From: Acetobacter malorum
GTDB taxonomy: Bacteria; Pseudomonadota; Alphaproteobacteria; Acetobacterales; Acetobacteraceae
NCBI RefSeq assembly: GCF_001580615.1
Contig: NZ_LHZC01000030.1
Span: 1 to 42,806, forward strand
Direction: 5' to 3'
DNA length: 42,806 nucleotides
A model generated the notes under the pieces. It was given only the letters and a program-made list of their open reading frames with translations, was not told where the DNA came from and did not search any database. Position numbers and translations under genes: made by a program. Shown piece by piece: positions 9,001-18,200 of the stretch. Numbering within the stretch: position 1 is the stretch's first letter; each line of letters opens with the position of its first letter.

Positions 9001-9238
9001 TATATTCCAGATGGTCCAGCCCGAACATCTGCTGGAGGATGGGGCGCACGACCGTATCGTTCACCGTATCCGCAGAGGCACCGGGATACGTCACGGAAAT
9101 GGCGATCTGCGGCGGAGCAATGCTCGGATACTGCGAGATGGGCAGCCGGAAAATGGACAGACCACCCACCAGCATGATGATCAGGCTGATCACCCACGCA
9201 AAAATGGGGCGGTCAATAAAGAAACGCGAAAGAGACAT
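6083..9238 (-). CDS. RND multidrug efflux permease, HAE1 (AcrB/MexB) family
   Basis: The proton-driven inner-membrane pump of a tripartite efflux system. At 1051 residues it is the usual HAE1 length (AcrB 1049). It opens with the family N-terminus SRFFIDRPIFAWVISLIIMLVGG. TM4 carries the adjacent proton-relay acids D409-D410 in GLLVDDAIVVVENVERVM, and the second half has GFLPDEDQGLIFGQITMP. The C-terminal block has TVGLAVKNAILIVEFA with the conserved Lys, and GVFPLAIATGAGSASRVAIGTAVVGGM. Substrates are probably amphiphilic drugs, dyes or organic acids, but this cannot be settled from sequence. It starts 5 bases after the adaptor gene stop, so the genes are co-translated. Confidence 0.96.
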   Translation of the reverse strand: MSLSRFFIDRPIFAWVISLIIMLVGGLSIFRLPISQYPSIAPPQIAISVTYPGASADTVNDTVVRPILQQMFGLDHLEYISAQSYASGMMEIDLTFAQGTNPDIAQVQVQNKLQLAQPKLPPEVTAQGLSITKAVKNFMMVLAFISTDGSMTGSDIADYVASSISDPLSRVSGVGDHTLFGSEYAMRIWMDPGKLYSYGLTIKDVQTAIQTQNIQVSSGELGGLPAKKAIRLDATIIGPTRLTSPEEFQKILLKVQPDGSQVRISDIAKVELGPQTYNTNSFYNNLPASGMALKLAPGANQMQTEAAIRAEITQLEKFFPPGLKTVYPLDTEPFIVLSIEEVVKTLLEAIALVFVVMLIFLQNFRATLIPTIAVPVVLLGTFGVLNILGYSINTLTMLAMILAVGLLVDDAIVVVENVERVMTEKKLSPVDAARVSMDEISGALVGIVLVLTAVFLPMAAFSGSTGVIYRQFSVTIVAAMWLSVLVAMVLTPALCATMLKPGGHEKTTGPAGWFNRQFNRLTNGYLRGVQFLIGRTVLSMLGFVVITALAVFLFMRLPGGFLPDEDQGLIFGQITMPPNTPMAETEAVNHEVADYILKSEGSLVESVYAINGFNFAGQGQNSGAFFIRLKDWEDRPLASQTSSAIAGRIMKHFWFSPKAQIFAINPPAVLELGNATGFDLELEDRGHLGHQKLLEARNMVLGLASKDPRLMAVRPNGMEDASQYHLDIDREKANALGITIDDINTTIQGALGSIYVNQFTRNDRVKQVYIQGVPEARMLPSDLDKWYIRNALQTLTPLNAFATGHWEVGPQKVENYNGLNAFEILGQPAPGYSSGDSIDAIKSVLAKLPAGVGYEWTGLSFEQVASGSSTGPLYALALVVILLCLAALYESWAIPLAVMLVIPLGVLGAIAATLWRNLDNDVYFQVGLLTTVGLAVKNAILIVEFAKMAFERGESLSDAVLTAARERLRPILMTSIALVVGVFPLAIATGAGSASRVAIGTAVVGGMATATLLAVYFVPVFFVVVLRLFKVRRISERQETPSSAPSVPGNE

Positions 9239-9243
9239 CCGGG

Positions 9244-10419
9244 TTACTGCCCTTTGTTCTGGCTGGAGGCGTCGGATGCTGCCTGCGCGGCTGCGTCTTC
9301 CGTGGGTTTGACCTTTGCACCGGGTTTGATTTTTTGCAGACCAACGGTGACGATGCGTTCACCGGCTTTCAGACCGCCTGTTGCCAGCCAGTCTGTGCCC
9401 ACGGCCTGACCGATCTGGATCTGGCGCAGTTCCACCGTATCATCCGCTTTGACCACCCAGACCTGCGGGTCCCCGTGCGTATTGCGGCTGACGGCCTGCT
9501 GCGGCACGAGCAGCCCGTTGGGGTCCGCACCTTCATCAAGCTGGGCATGCACATACATACCCGGCAGCAGCAGCTTGTCCGGGTTGGGCATGAGGGCACG
9601 CACCACGACGGAGGCCGTGGACGTATCCACGTTCACTTCAGAAAGCGCCATGCGGCCCGTATGTTCATAAGTGGTGCCGTCTTCCAGCGTGAGGGTGACG
9701 GGCACCTCACCGTTGGCCTGACGCGTAATGCGACCTTCTGCCATTTCACGCTTGAGGCGCAGCAGGGTGATGGCGGGCAGATTTACGTCCACATAAATGG
9801 GGTCCAGCCGCGTGACGACGGCCGTATTGTCCGTCTGGTTGGCTGTAACGAGCGCACCTACGGTGATGATGCTGCGACTGATGCGGCCCGTGATGGGCGA
9901 ATTCATGCGCGTATAGCCCAGATCCACCTGAGCGTTTTCAACCTGCCCTTTGGCGGTCAGAATCTGGCCCTGTGCTTCTTTTTCGGCGGCGAGGGCGTCG
10001 TCATAATCCTGATGGCTGACGGCGTGCGCCTGCAGCAGGGACTTATAGCGCTGGAGTTTGGCGCGGGCGGTAACTTCCCCTGCCTCGGCCTGAGCCAGTT
10101 GACCACGGGCGGTGTCATACGCGGCCTGATAGCGGGAGGGATCAATCTGATAAAGCTGCTGGCCGGCCTGCACGTCCGCGCCTTCAGTAAACAGGCGCTT
10201 CTGAATAACGCCGGTTACCTGCGGGCGGACCTGTGCAATTTCATAAGCATCTGTGCGGCCCGGCAGGATTGTATGCACATTGACCGACTGCGCGTGGAGC
10301 GTGATGACCCCGACCTGCTGCGGCGGCATGGCGGGGGTTGCAGCTTTGCGGTTACAGCCGGACAGCGCCAGCAAAGCGACAGCAGAGAGCAGGACCGGGC
10401 GGAACGGGAGGGGATGCAT
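9244..10419 (-). CDS. RND efflux periplasmic adaptor lipoprotein (membrane fusion protein, AcrA/MexA family)
   Basis: Links the pump to the outer-membrane channel. The start at 10419 gives a 391-residue lipoprotein with lipobox LALSGC (Cys22); a start 20 codons earlier would hide this signal. Order of parts: lipoyl/barrel-sandwich half-motif (GRTDAYEIAQVRPQVTGVIQKRLFTEGADVQAGQQLYQIDP), helical hairpin (ARGQLAQAEAGEVTARAKLQRY), second lipoyl half (VDLGYTRMNSPITGRISRSIITVGALV), beta-barrel, and membrane-proximal domain (GLLVPQQAVSRNTHGDPQVWVV). First gene of the efflux operon. Its upstream region holds a large palindrome but no regulator gene. Confidence 0.95.
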   Translation of the reverse strand: MHPLPFRPVLLSAVALLALSGCNRKAATPAMPPQQVGVITLHAQSVNVHTILPGRTDAYEIAQVRPQVTGVIQKRLFTEGADVQAGQQLYQIDPSRYQAAYDTARGQLAQAEAGEVTARAKLQRYKSLLQAHAVSHQDYDDALAAEKEAQGQILTAKGQVENAQVDLGYTRMNSPITGRISRSIITVGALVTANQTDNTAVVTRLDPIYVDVNLPAITLLRLKREMAEGRITRQANGEVPVTLTLEDGTTYEHTGRMALSEVNVDTSTASVVVRALMPNPDKLLLPGMYVHAQLDEGADPNGLLVPQQAVSRNTHGDPQVWVVKADDTVELRQIQIGQAVGTDWLATGGLKAGERIVTVGLQKIKPGAKVKPTEDAAAQAASDASSQNKGQ

Positions 10420-10567
10420 TGTCACTCTGGCGGATCCTGCCTTTGGAAAACAAAGAAAAACGAAAAAGGACGCGAACACCGGTTCCGATGCGCCTGATGT
10501 ACCTTACTCAAGGACGGGACTCAGGGCGTGCAGAAGGATGACGCGTATCAAAAAACAAAATATGGAA

Positions 10568-10601
10568 GCCTGAAACAGTACTAAGTGTTACCGTTTCAGG
10601 C
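10568..10601. promoter_or_regulatory. 34-bp palindrome upstream of the efflux operon, candidate repressor operator
   Basis: Perfect 9-bp arms GCCTGAAAC / GTTTCAGGC flank a 16-base centre. Pairing continues inward (AGTA with TACC) with one mismatch, giving 13-bp arms. No T-run follows on either strand, so a terminator is unlikely. It lies 149 bases upstream of the adaptor ATG, where TetR-type repressors bind in many RND operons. That a TetR protein binds here is an inference, as no regulator gene is in the window. Confidence 0.5.
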
Positions 10602-10647
10602 GTAAGCTAAAAGGCGTTAGCGGGCTAGTCAAGCCATCTGAAAAGCG

Positions 10648-12045
10648 TCAGCGGCCAATATCGCGCAGTTTTTTGCCAGCCATGAGGTTTTGCTCGATCA
10701 CTTCAAGCGAGACACCCCTCGTTTCGGGCACAAGCAGACGGGTAAACACGAAGAAGACGGCGTTGAGCGCAGCAATCAGGCCAAACGTTAGCGGTGCGCC
10801 CAACCCGTTCAGGAGGCTGAGGAACGAGACGCCGACAATCATATTGGAGATCCAGTTGGTCAGGGTGGACAGGGTAATGCCCAGATCCCGGCCTTTAATT
10901 GGCTGAATTTCCGAACACAGCACCCACATCAACGGCCCGGCGGACATGGCGTGGGCGGCAATAAAGATCATGATGAGGAAGACGCACAGCAGCTTGGCCG
11001 TCTGGCTGTCCAGCCCATTTGCGTTGAGCAGGGCGAGCGCGCCCATGGCGACGGTCATGGTGGTAAAGCCAGCGTAAAGAATGGGTTTGCGGCCCCAGCG
11101 ATCCACCAGCCCGATGGCAGCCACCGTGGCCAGCACATTCACAAAACCGATAATGGCCGTGCACCACATCTGCGCGGTGCCAACAAACCCGGCCAGCGCG
11201 AAGATTTTGGGCGCGTAATACATCACCACATTGATGCCAGCGAACTGCTGCATGGCCTGCAGCAGCATGCCCAGCAGGATGGAGCGCCGAAAATTGGCGT
11301 TCTGCCAGAGCAGTCCCAGGCCACCCTGCCGCTGCTTGAGTTGCTCATCAATGGCGCGGATTTCGGCACGGGCTTCATGCGCGGTGGGGCGGAGGTCTGT
11401 CAGCACAGCCAGCGCTTCCTGCCGGCGGCCCTTCATCATCAGCCAGCGCGGGCTGTAGGGGAGGAACAGTACCCCGATGACAAACAGCACGCCGGGGATG
11501 GCAATGACGCCAAACATCCAGCGCCACTGGCCGTGGTAGCTGAACAGCGTATCGCTGATGAAGGCGAGGAAAATGCCCACCGTAATCATCAACTGATAAG
11601 TGGAAATCATCGCCCCGCGGGTGTTTTCACTCGCAATTTCGGACAGGTAGAGCGGAGAGGTAAAGGCGGCGATCCCGATGGCCAGCCCCATCAGGGCCCG
11701 GCCGACGATCATGCTGGCAACAGACCAGGACAGCGCACAGGCGACAGACCCGATGATGAAGATGACGCCACCGATGACGAGTGCCCATTTGCGCCCGCCC
11801 AGCCGTGCCAGCCAGCCGGCCAGAATGGCCCCGATGGCAGCACCCGCCATCATGGCGCTGACAATCCATTCCTGCGCAAAGGTGGAGGCATGGAAAGCCT
11901 CCGCAACAAAATCCAGTGCGCCGGAAATAACGCCAATGTCCAGACCAGACATAAGGCCGCCAGTTGCAGCAAGAATACCAATAATAATGGTGCGGAGTTG
12001 AGAGGATGAGTCGCTCTCTGTCTCGACTGAAGGCTGGTTTTGCAT
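10648..12045 (-). CDS. MFS sugar porter (sugar:H+ symporter type)
   Basis: A 465-residue, 12-TM transporter of the sugar porter family (GalP/XylE/AraE-like), which takes up a hexose or pentose with H+. Family signatures: helix 1 GGLMSGLDIGVISGALDF; the loop 2-3 motif WLARLGGRKWALVIGG; YLSEIASENTRGAM after TM4; PYSPRWLMMKGR at the end of TM6; the QQFAGINVVMYYAPKIF sugar-site segment in TM7 (QQxxGxN); DRWGRKPIL; and the C-terminal VPETRGVSLEVIE. Substrate cannot be fixed, though glucose or galactose is plausible from QQFAGIN. It is flanked by 150-230-base gaps on both sides and is probably its own transcript. No strong Shine-Dalgarno is seen before the ATG. Confidence 0.93.
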   Translation of the reverse strand: MQNQPSVETESDSSSQLRTIIIGILAATGGLMSGLDIGVISGALDFVAEAFHASTFAQEWIVSAMMAGAAIGAILAGWLARLGGRKWALVIGGVIFIIGSVACALSWSVASMIVGRALMGLAIGIAAFTSPLYLSEIASENTRGAMISTYQLMITVGIFLAFISDTLFSYHGQWRWMFGVIAIPGVLFVIGVLFLPYSPRWLMMKGRRQEALAVLTDLRPTAHEARAEIRAIDEQLKQRQGGLGLLWQNANFRRSILLGMLLQAMQQFAGINVVMYYAPKIFALAGFVGTAQMWCTAIIGFVNVLATVAAIGLVDRWGRKPILYAGFTTMTVAMGALALLNANGLDSQTAKLLCVFLIMIFIAAHAMSAGPLMWVLCSEIQPIKGRDLGITLSTLTNWISNMIVGVSFLSLLNGLGAPLTFGLIAALNAVFFVFTRLLVPETRGVSLEVIEQNLMAGKKLRDIGR

Positions 12046-12199
12046 GGGGGTTAAGGGTTTCCGTTAAGAAGATTATTATTATTGGCGCATTTGTGCTTGT
12101 CGTGACCGGGCCGGTTCATCCTTTATAGGCTCCCCAGCTTCAGGATGTTCTCGGTAATGCCACAAAATGCCGGATAAATATATCTTTCGTTAAACGGAA

Positions 12200-13357
12200 T
12201 CAGGCCTGATCCTGATTTTCACTCTCTCCAAAGCGGGAATCCCGATGTACCCAGGTTGAGAGCAGCAGGCCAAACCCGAGCATGACGTTCAGCATGGCCG
12301 AGCCGCCATAGGACACCAGAGGCAGGGGCACGCCCCCCACCGGAATGGCGCCCATCACCATGGACAGATTGACCAGACAATACAGAAAGAAATTCATGCT
12401 GATGCCCAGAGCCACCAGTCGCCCGAAGCGGTTGCGGCTCCGGATGGCCATCAGCATGCCGCCCAGAATCAGCAGCAACAGCAGGCCGATGACGGTGACA
12501 GCGCCCACATAGCCCCATTCTTCCGCAATCATGGTGAAGATGAAGTCGGTCTGTTTTTCCGGCAGAAAGTTCAGTTGCCCCTGTGAGCCGTGCAGATAGC
12601 CCTGCCCCCACATACCGCCAGATCCAAGCGCGATCTTGGACTGGATGATGTTGTAGCCAGCTCCCAGCGGGTCACTTTCCGGGTTGAGGAAGGTGGTAAT
12701 GCGGGCGCGCTGATAGTCATGCAGATGGGCATAGGCAAATTTGGCCAGATACGGCACTGGCAGCACGAGCAGGGTAATCAGCCACAACCGCATGCCAGCA
12801 GCAAAAAACATGGATGCGCCGATCCCGCCGATAATCACGGCGGTGCCCAGATTGGGCTCCTTGAGCACCAGCACAACCGGCAGCAGCACAAGGAAGGCCG
12901 GAGGGATGAGCCAGAGAGGATTGCCCATCCGGGCGTAGCTGATGCGATGGAACCAGGCGGCCAGTGCGAGCACCAGCGCCACCTTGGCGTATTCGGAGGG
13001 CTGAACCTGCAGGCCGCCAATCATCAGCCAGCGTTCTGCGCCTTTGCCCACATGCCCCATGTGCAGCACGGCCACCAGCAGGATGATGGAGAGCACATAA
13101 AGTGGTCCCGCAATTCGCACCAGCATTTTGGGTGGCAGCATGGCCACGGTAATCATAAGCACCAGCCCCACCGCAAACCGGGCGGCCTGTGGGGCTGCAA
13201 ACGGATAGGGTGTGCCACCGCCTGCGGAATAGAGCGTGACATAGCCAACACCTGCCAGCGTGCAGATGAGCAGCACATACAGCCAGCTAATGCTCCAGAG
13301 TTTGGAGAGCAGGCGGAAGCTTGGCTCGGCGCGCAGGAGGCGTTTGTGGAATTTCAT
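12200..13357 (-). CDS. rodA: Rod-shape SEDS peptidoglycan polymerase RodA (MrdB)
   Basis: RodA is the SEDS-family glycosyltransferase that polymerises lipid II during side-wall growth together with PBP2. The 385-residue polytopic protein shows SEDS landmarks: GVGYVTLYSAGGG at the start, WLMIGGLQVQPSEYAKVALVLALAAW, KEPNLGTAVIIGGIGASMFFAAGM, YNIIQSKIALGSGGMWGQGYLHGSQGQLNFLPEKQTDFIFTMIAEEWG (this block distinguishes RodA from FtsW) and GVPLPLVSYGGSAML. It begins 2 bases after the mrdA stop, so translation is coupled. Last gene of the mre-mrd cluster. Some 150 bases of intergenic DNA follow before the sugar porter. Confidence 0.96.
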   Translation of the reverse strand: MKFHKRLLRAEPSFRLLSKLWSISWLYVLLICTLAGVGYVTLYSAGGGTPYPFAAPQAARFAVGLVLMITVAMLPPKMLVRIAGPLYVLSIILLVAVLHMGHVGKGAERWLMIGGLQVQPSEYAKVALVLALAAWFHRISYARMGNPLWLIPPAFLVLLPVVLVLKEPNLGTAVIIGGIGASMFFAAGMRLWLITLLVLPVPYLAKFAYAHLHDYQRARITTFLNPESDPLGAGYNIIQSKIALGSGGMWGQGYLHGSQGQLNFLPEKQTDFIFTMIAEEWGYVGAVTVIGLLLLLILGGMLMAIRSRNRFGRLVALGISMNFFLYCLVNLSMVMGAIPVGGVPLPLVSYGGSAMLNVMLGFGLLLSTWVHRDSRFGESENQDQA

Positions 13358-13359
13358 GG

Positions 13360-15309
13360 TTATTCCGGCGTGTCCGCTGGGGGCGTATCGGCGTCCGGTG
13401 TCTCAGCGTTCGCCACACTTTCCGGGGGCGGGGTGAGGTGGTTCACCGGGTCCCGCAGCAGGGTGTCGGTCATGATATCGCGCGCCAGCGGGGCCGCAGC
13501 ATCAGCGCCGGTATTGCCATGTTCAATGACTACTGACACCGCATAACGCGGTGCGTCATACGGCGCGAAGCAGATGAACAGCGCATGGGGGCGATATTCC
13601 CACGGCAGATTGGCGGAGTTGAAGTGCCCGCTCTCACGCAACGCACGGGAGACGCGGCGCACCTGTGCCGAGCCGGTCTTGCCCGCCATGGTGATGCCGG
13701 GCAGCCCCAGACGCGCCTTGGGGGCTGTGCCGTGCTGCTCGTTCACCACGGCAAACATCCCCGAGCGCAGGGCTGCCAGATATTTGTCGGGCATGCCGAG
13801 TTCGGGCCAGTGATCCGGCGTGGCTTCCGGACCCAGATCCCCATTCATGGCGCGCACAAGATGCGGCTGCACGGCGCGGCCTGTGGCAAGGCGGGAGGTA
13901 TAGGTGGCCAGTTGCAGCGGTGTGACCTGCACAAACCCCTGCCCAATACCGCTGACGATAGTATCACCCCCGTTCCAGTGGTGGTGGTGTGCCTGCCGCC
14001 ATGTGGGGGTGGGGATCAGCCCGGTGCGGGTATGCGGGAGTTCAATATCCAGCGCCGTGCCTAATCCGAACTGGTGGGCTGTTTCGGCAATACGGTCCAT
14101 GCCAACCCGGCGGGCCATTTCATAAAAATAGACGTCACAGGAATATTTGAGCGCGAGATGCAGGTCCACGGAGCCATGCCCCCAGCGGGACCAGCAGTGG
14201 AAGCGCGTGCCGCCCACGTCCAGATGGCCGGGGCAGAAGACGCGGTCAGTCGGGGAGAACAGGCCGGATTGCAGCCCGGCCATGGCGACGGCGGGTTTGA
14301 AGGTTGAGCCGGGGGGATACACGCCCGCCACAGCCTTGTTGATCAGCGGCGTGCGCTCGTTATTGGTCCACTCAATCCACTGGGCGTGGCTGACGCCACT
14401 ATCAAACAATGAGGGGTCAAACGAGGGAGTACTGACCATGGCCAGCACTTCCCCGTTGCGGCAGTCCATGACCACGGCAGAGGCTGTCTGCTCGCCAATG
14501 CGGCTCAGAACCTTTTGTTGCAGGCCCCGGTCAATGGTCAGGCCAATTTCCGCACCGGGCACGCCTTCCACCCGGTTGAGCTCGGACATGACGCGGCCCA
14601 CGGAATTGACTTCCATTTCCACGGAGCCAGCGGTGCCGCGCAGCTTTTCGTCCTGACTCTGCTCCACACCCGCACGGCCCACGCGCATGCCGGGCAGGGC
14701 CAGCAGGGCGGAACGGGCCACGTCCCGCTCGTTCGGCGGTGCGACATAACCGATCAGATGCGCCAGCAGCTCTCCTTCCGGGTAGACGCGCCGGGTGCCG
14801 ACATCAATCAGCACACCGGGGAGGGAGGGGGCGTTGAGTTCAATCCGCGCCATTTCCTCCCAGGAGAGGAAGTCACGCAGCATAACGGGGATAAACCGGC
14901 GCTGGTGGCGCATTTCGCGTGCAATCCGCGCGCGGTCCCGGTCATCCAGCGGAATGATGGTGGAAAACCGCTCAATGGTGCCGCTGACATCGGTGGTTTC
15001 TTCCGGCATCAGCAGGGCGCGCCAGTTTTCCTTGTTGTTGGCCAGAGCTACGCCGTAGCGGTCTACAATCCGGCCACGCGGCGGGGCCAGATAGCGTTTG
15101 CTTACGCGGTTGCTGGCCGCCATGCGGGCGTAGCGGTCCCCATCCTTGATCTGAAGCTGGTAGAGCTTGTGCGCCAGTTCCCCCAGCGCGCCTGCCTGTA
15201 GGGCCATGAACAGCAAAGCCCGACGCGTAAAAACACCGCGGCCGGGGTCCTTCTGGTTCTTGATGGGCATCAGGCGGCTGCTTTCCCGCCTGCGACGCCT
15301 CAGCCGCAT
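13360..15309 (-). CDS. mrdA: Penicillin-binding protein 2 (peptidoglycan transpeptidase of the elongasome)
   Basis: PBP2 cross-links new peptidoglycan in the side wall and activates RodA. The protein has 649 residues: a very basic cytoplasmic tail (MRLRRRRRESSR), one membrane helix near 28-46, a non-catalytic dimerisation domain, and the transpeptidase domain. Active-site motifs: SxxK at S335-K338 (GSTFK), SxD/N at S390-C-D392, and KTG at 544-546 (AGKTGSAQV). A four-His run sits at 441-444 (AHHHHWNGGDT), just before the conserved W..GDT; it looks unusual. The start at 15309 has GGGAGG 6 bases upstream. The Ala/Pro-rich tail after residue ~620 is low complexity. Confidence 0.95.
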   Translation of the reverse strand: MRLRRRRRESSRLMPIKNQKDPGRGVFTRRALLFMALQAGALGELAHKLYQLQIKDGDRYARMAASNRVSKRYLAPPRGRIVDRYGVALANNKENWRALLMPEETTDVSGTIERFSTIIPLDDRDRARIAREMRHQRRFIPVMLRDFLSWEEMARIELNAPSLPGVLIDVGTRRVYPEGELLAHLIGYVAPPNERDVARSALLALPGMRVGRAGVEQSQDEKLRGTAGSVEMEVNSVGRVMSELNRVEGVPGAEIGLTIDRGLQQKVLSRIGEQTASAVVMDCRNGEVLAMVSTPSFDPSLFDSGVSHAQWIEWTNNERTPLINKAVAGVYPPGSTFKPAVAMAGLQSGLFSPTDRVFCPGHLDVGGTRFHCWSRWGHGSVDLHLALKYSCDVYFYEMARRVGMDRIAETAHQFGLGTALDIELPHTRTGLIPTPTWRQAHHHHWNGGDTIVSGIGQGFVQVTPLQLATYTSRLATGRAVQPHLVRAMNGDLGPEATPDHWPELGMPDKYLAALRSGMFAVVNEQHGTAPKARLGLPGITMAGKTGSAQVRRVSRALRESGHFNSANLPWEYRPHALFICFAPYDAPRYAVSVVIEHGNTGADAAAPLARDIMTDTLLRDPVNHLTPPPESVANAETPDADTPPADTPE

Positions 15310-15328
15310 GACATGCCTCCCGACAGCA

Positions 15329-15895
15329 TCAGGGGTCTTCCTTTTCGTCCAGCTTATTCAGAACCCATGAGAACAGGGCCGAAAGCGGAGGATAGACACC
15401 GATTGTCAGAAGAGCCTCGAACAAAGCCGGGGCGATGTCCAGCACAGCAAGCCGGAACAGGCAGGCCAACCCCCACTGCAACAGGCAGGCCCCTACGGCC
15501 ACGAGCGCAAACACGCCCCAGACCAGCAGAAAGTTCAGGCGCATCAGGCCAAAGCGGGCATAAAACGCCACGCCGTGCACCAGCAGCAGGATAAACGCAC
15601 TGACCCCGAGCGGCGTGAAGCCGACCAGATCCATGAACAGGCCAAGCAGAAACACTGCCACCCCGGACATGCCGGTGGGCCGCCAGAACGACCAGAAAAA
15701 AACCGTGGCGATAACAATGGCGGGCAGCAGTTCCGCAGCGCCCGGAATGTTCAGTGGCGCTGAGAAAAAGATAATGATGAGCGCGATAAAGATAGAGGGC
15801 AGCAGGCGGCGCGCCCCGTGGTCGAGGCGTTGCCACACGGTCTGGCGGGGCCGGATTTCCGGCTCCCACGCGCTCATGGAAGGATCTGGCATCAT
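15329..15895 (-). CDS. mreD: Rod shape-determining protein MreD
   Basis: A small polytopic protein of the elongasome (188 aa) that works with MreC in the inner membrane. Hydrophobic segments follow the MreD pattern: LLPSIFIALIIIFFSAPLNIPG, LLPAIVIATVFFWSFWRPTG, VAVFLLGLFMDLVGFTPLGVSAFILLLVHGV, LLVWGVFALVAVGACLL. The FW..P and GLxxDxxxxxPLG motifs are typical of MreD. It sits between mreC (12 bases away) and mrdA (19 bases away) on the same strand. A second in-frame ATG immediately follows the first, so the exact start is uncertain by a codon or a few. Confidence 0.92.
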   Translation of the reverse strand: MMPDPSMSAWEPEIRPRQTVWQRLDHGARRLLPSIFIALIIIFFSAPLNIPGAAELLPAIVIATVFFWSFWRPTGMSGVAVFLLGLFMDLVGFTPLGVSAFILLLVHGVAFYARFGLMRLNFLLVWGVFALVAVGACLLQWGLACLFRLAVLDIAPALFEALLTIGVYPPLSALFSWVLNKLDEKEDP

Positions 15896-15907
15896 CCGCG
15901 TCTGCCC

Positions 15908-16813
15908 TCAGCCCTGACCAAGCAGGGTTTTGAGGGGCAGGGTCAGTGTTTTGCGCGGGTGGGCCAGAGGCACATGGCCGGGGGCATCGGGCGGGTCTAT
16001 CAACGCCTGACCAAAATCAAACACCCGCAGCAGGCTCAAATGGTCAAGCTGCGCAAACGGCACCACCACCGGCTGGCCGGGGTGCAGATAATGCACCGTG
16101 CCAATGGGGAGTCCTGCGGGAAAAGCGCCAGCCTGATCACTCGTCACGACTCGTTCACCTTCAATGGGCCGGGTATCCTGAGCGTAATACATCAGCCGGG
16201 GGAGAGGCGTATTATCCCCGCCCATGATGGCGGTAGCATGGCTGGCGTCCAGCATGACGGGCAGGCGGCTGGCAATATCGGTAATCAGCAGGATGCGGGC
16301 TGAGCGTGCGCCGGTTTCCGTCACACGGCCTGCCAGACCATTGGCGGCCAGCGCCACATTGCCCACATGCACGCCGCTGTCCGTGCCGGCCACAAGCAGG
16401 ACGGCGCGGGCGTAAATGCCGCCGCTATCCGCCACCACACGGCCCGTGACAAAGGCGGGTGTGGGTTCCGGGATCCAGTGCAGGGCAGTTTTTAGCGAAT
16501 CGTTTTCCCGCGTCAGGGAAACGGCGACATCATACCAGCGGCGCAGATTTTCATTTTCTGTCTGAAGCCGCGCATTTTCGGACGCCATGCGTCCGGCCTC
16601 ACGCAGATTGGTGTTGATGGCCTGCACGCGGTGCTGCGCGGAGGTCATCAGCCCCCACAAAGGGGCCAGACCATCAGCGACCGTCATGCGGGCCTGGTCA
16701 GCCAGTTTGCGGTCTGCCTGACCGGCAATGATGATGCCAATGGACAACAGAACCAGCAGGGGCAGCACCAGCTTGCCCAATGCCTGACGCATCTGGATGG
16801 AGACGGGAATCAT
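15908..16813 (-). CDS. mreC: Rod shape-determining protein MreC
   Basis: A bitopic periplasmic scaffold (301 aa) that binds PBP2 and links it to MreB. One N-terminal membrane helix (LGKLVLPLLVLLSIGIII), a periplasmic coiled coil around 60-105 (NLREAGRMASENARLQTENENLRRWYDV), and the two beta-barrel domains with MreC signatures (GRVVADSGGIYARAVLLVAGTDSGVHVGNVALAANGLAGRVTETG, then SRLPVMLDASHATAIMGG). The C-terminal Pro-rich tail is short compared with other alphaproteobacterial MreC proteins. It is separated from mreB by 142 bases with no open frame, and is followed directly by mreD. Confidence 0.93.
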   Translation of the reverse strand: MIPVSIQMRQALGKLVLPLLVLLSIGIIIAGQADRKLADQARMTVADGLAPLWGLMTSAQHRVQAINTNLREAGRMASENARLQTENENLRRWYDVAVSLTRENDSLKTALHWIPEPTPAFVTGRVVADSGGIYARAVLLVAGTDSGVHVGNVALAANGLAGRVTETGARSARILLITDIASRLPVMLDASHATAIMGGDNTPLPRLMYYAQDTRPIEGERVVTSDQAGAFPAGLPIGTVHYLHPGQPVVVPFAQLDHLSLLRVFDFGQALIDPPDAPGHVPLAHPRKTLTLPLKTLLGQG

Positions 16814-16955
16814 ACGGCCTCCACAGCTTTCAGGCGGTCAGCCCCTGTGTGTGCGTTCAGGGCGTGTCTGCGTGTTCTCCACATGGAGTGGCATGCATCC
16901 TTTCCATCAGCCGGGCTGACGTTTTGTCCCGCGTTTTAGAAGAAAAACATGACAA

Positions 16956-18146
<1,191 letters not shown>

Positions 18147-18152
18147 CTAAAA

Positions 18153-18191
18153 TTATACCAACCCGGTCTGGTATAACAGAACCGGGCTGGT
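18153..18191 (-). terminator. Overlapping inverted repeats downstream of leuA, likely terminator
   Basis: Reading on the minus strand just past the leuA stop, ACCAGCCCGGT pairs with ACCGGGTTGGT (11 bp, one G-U pair) and is followed by the AT-rich ATAATTTTA. A second perfect 8-bp repeat, TTATACCA / TGGTATAA (18153-18160 and 18169-18176), overlaps the first, so two mutually exclusive hairpins are possible. The T-run is imperfect, which lowers confidence in termination. Confidence 0.5.
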
Positions 18192-18200
18192 TAATCGTTT

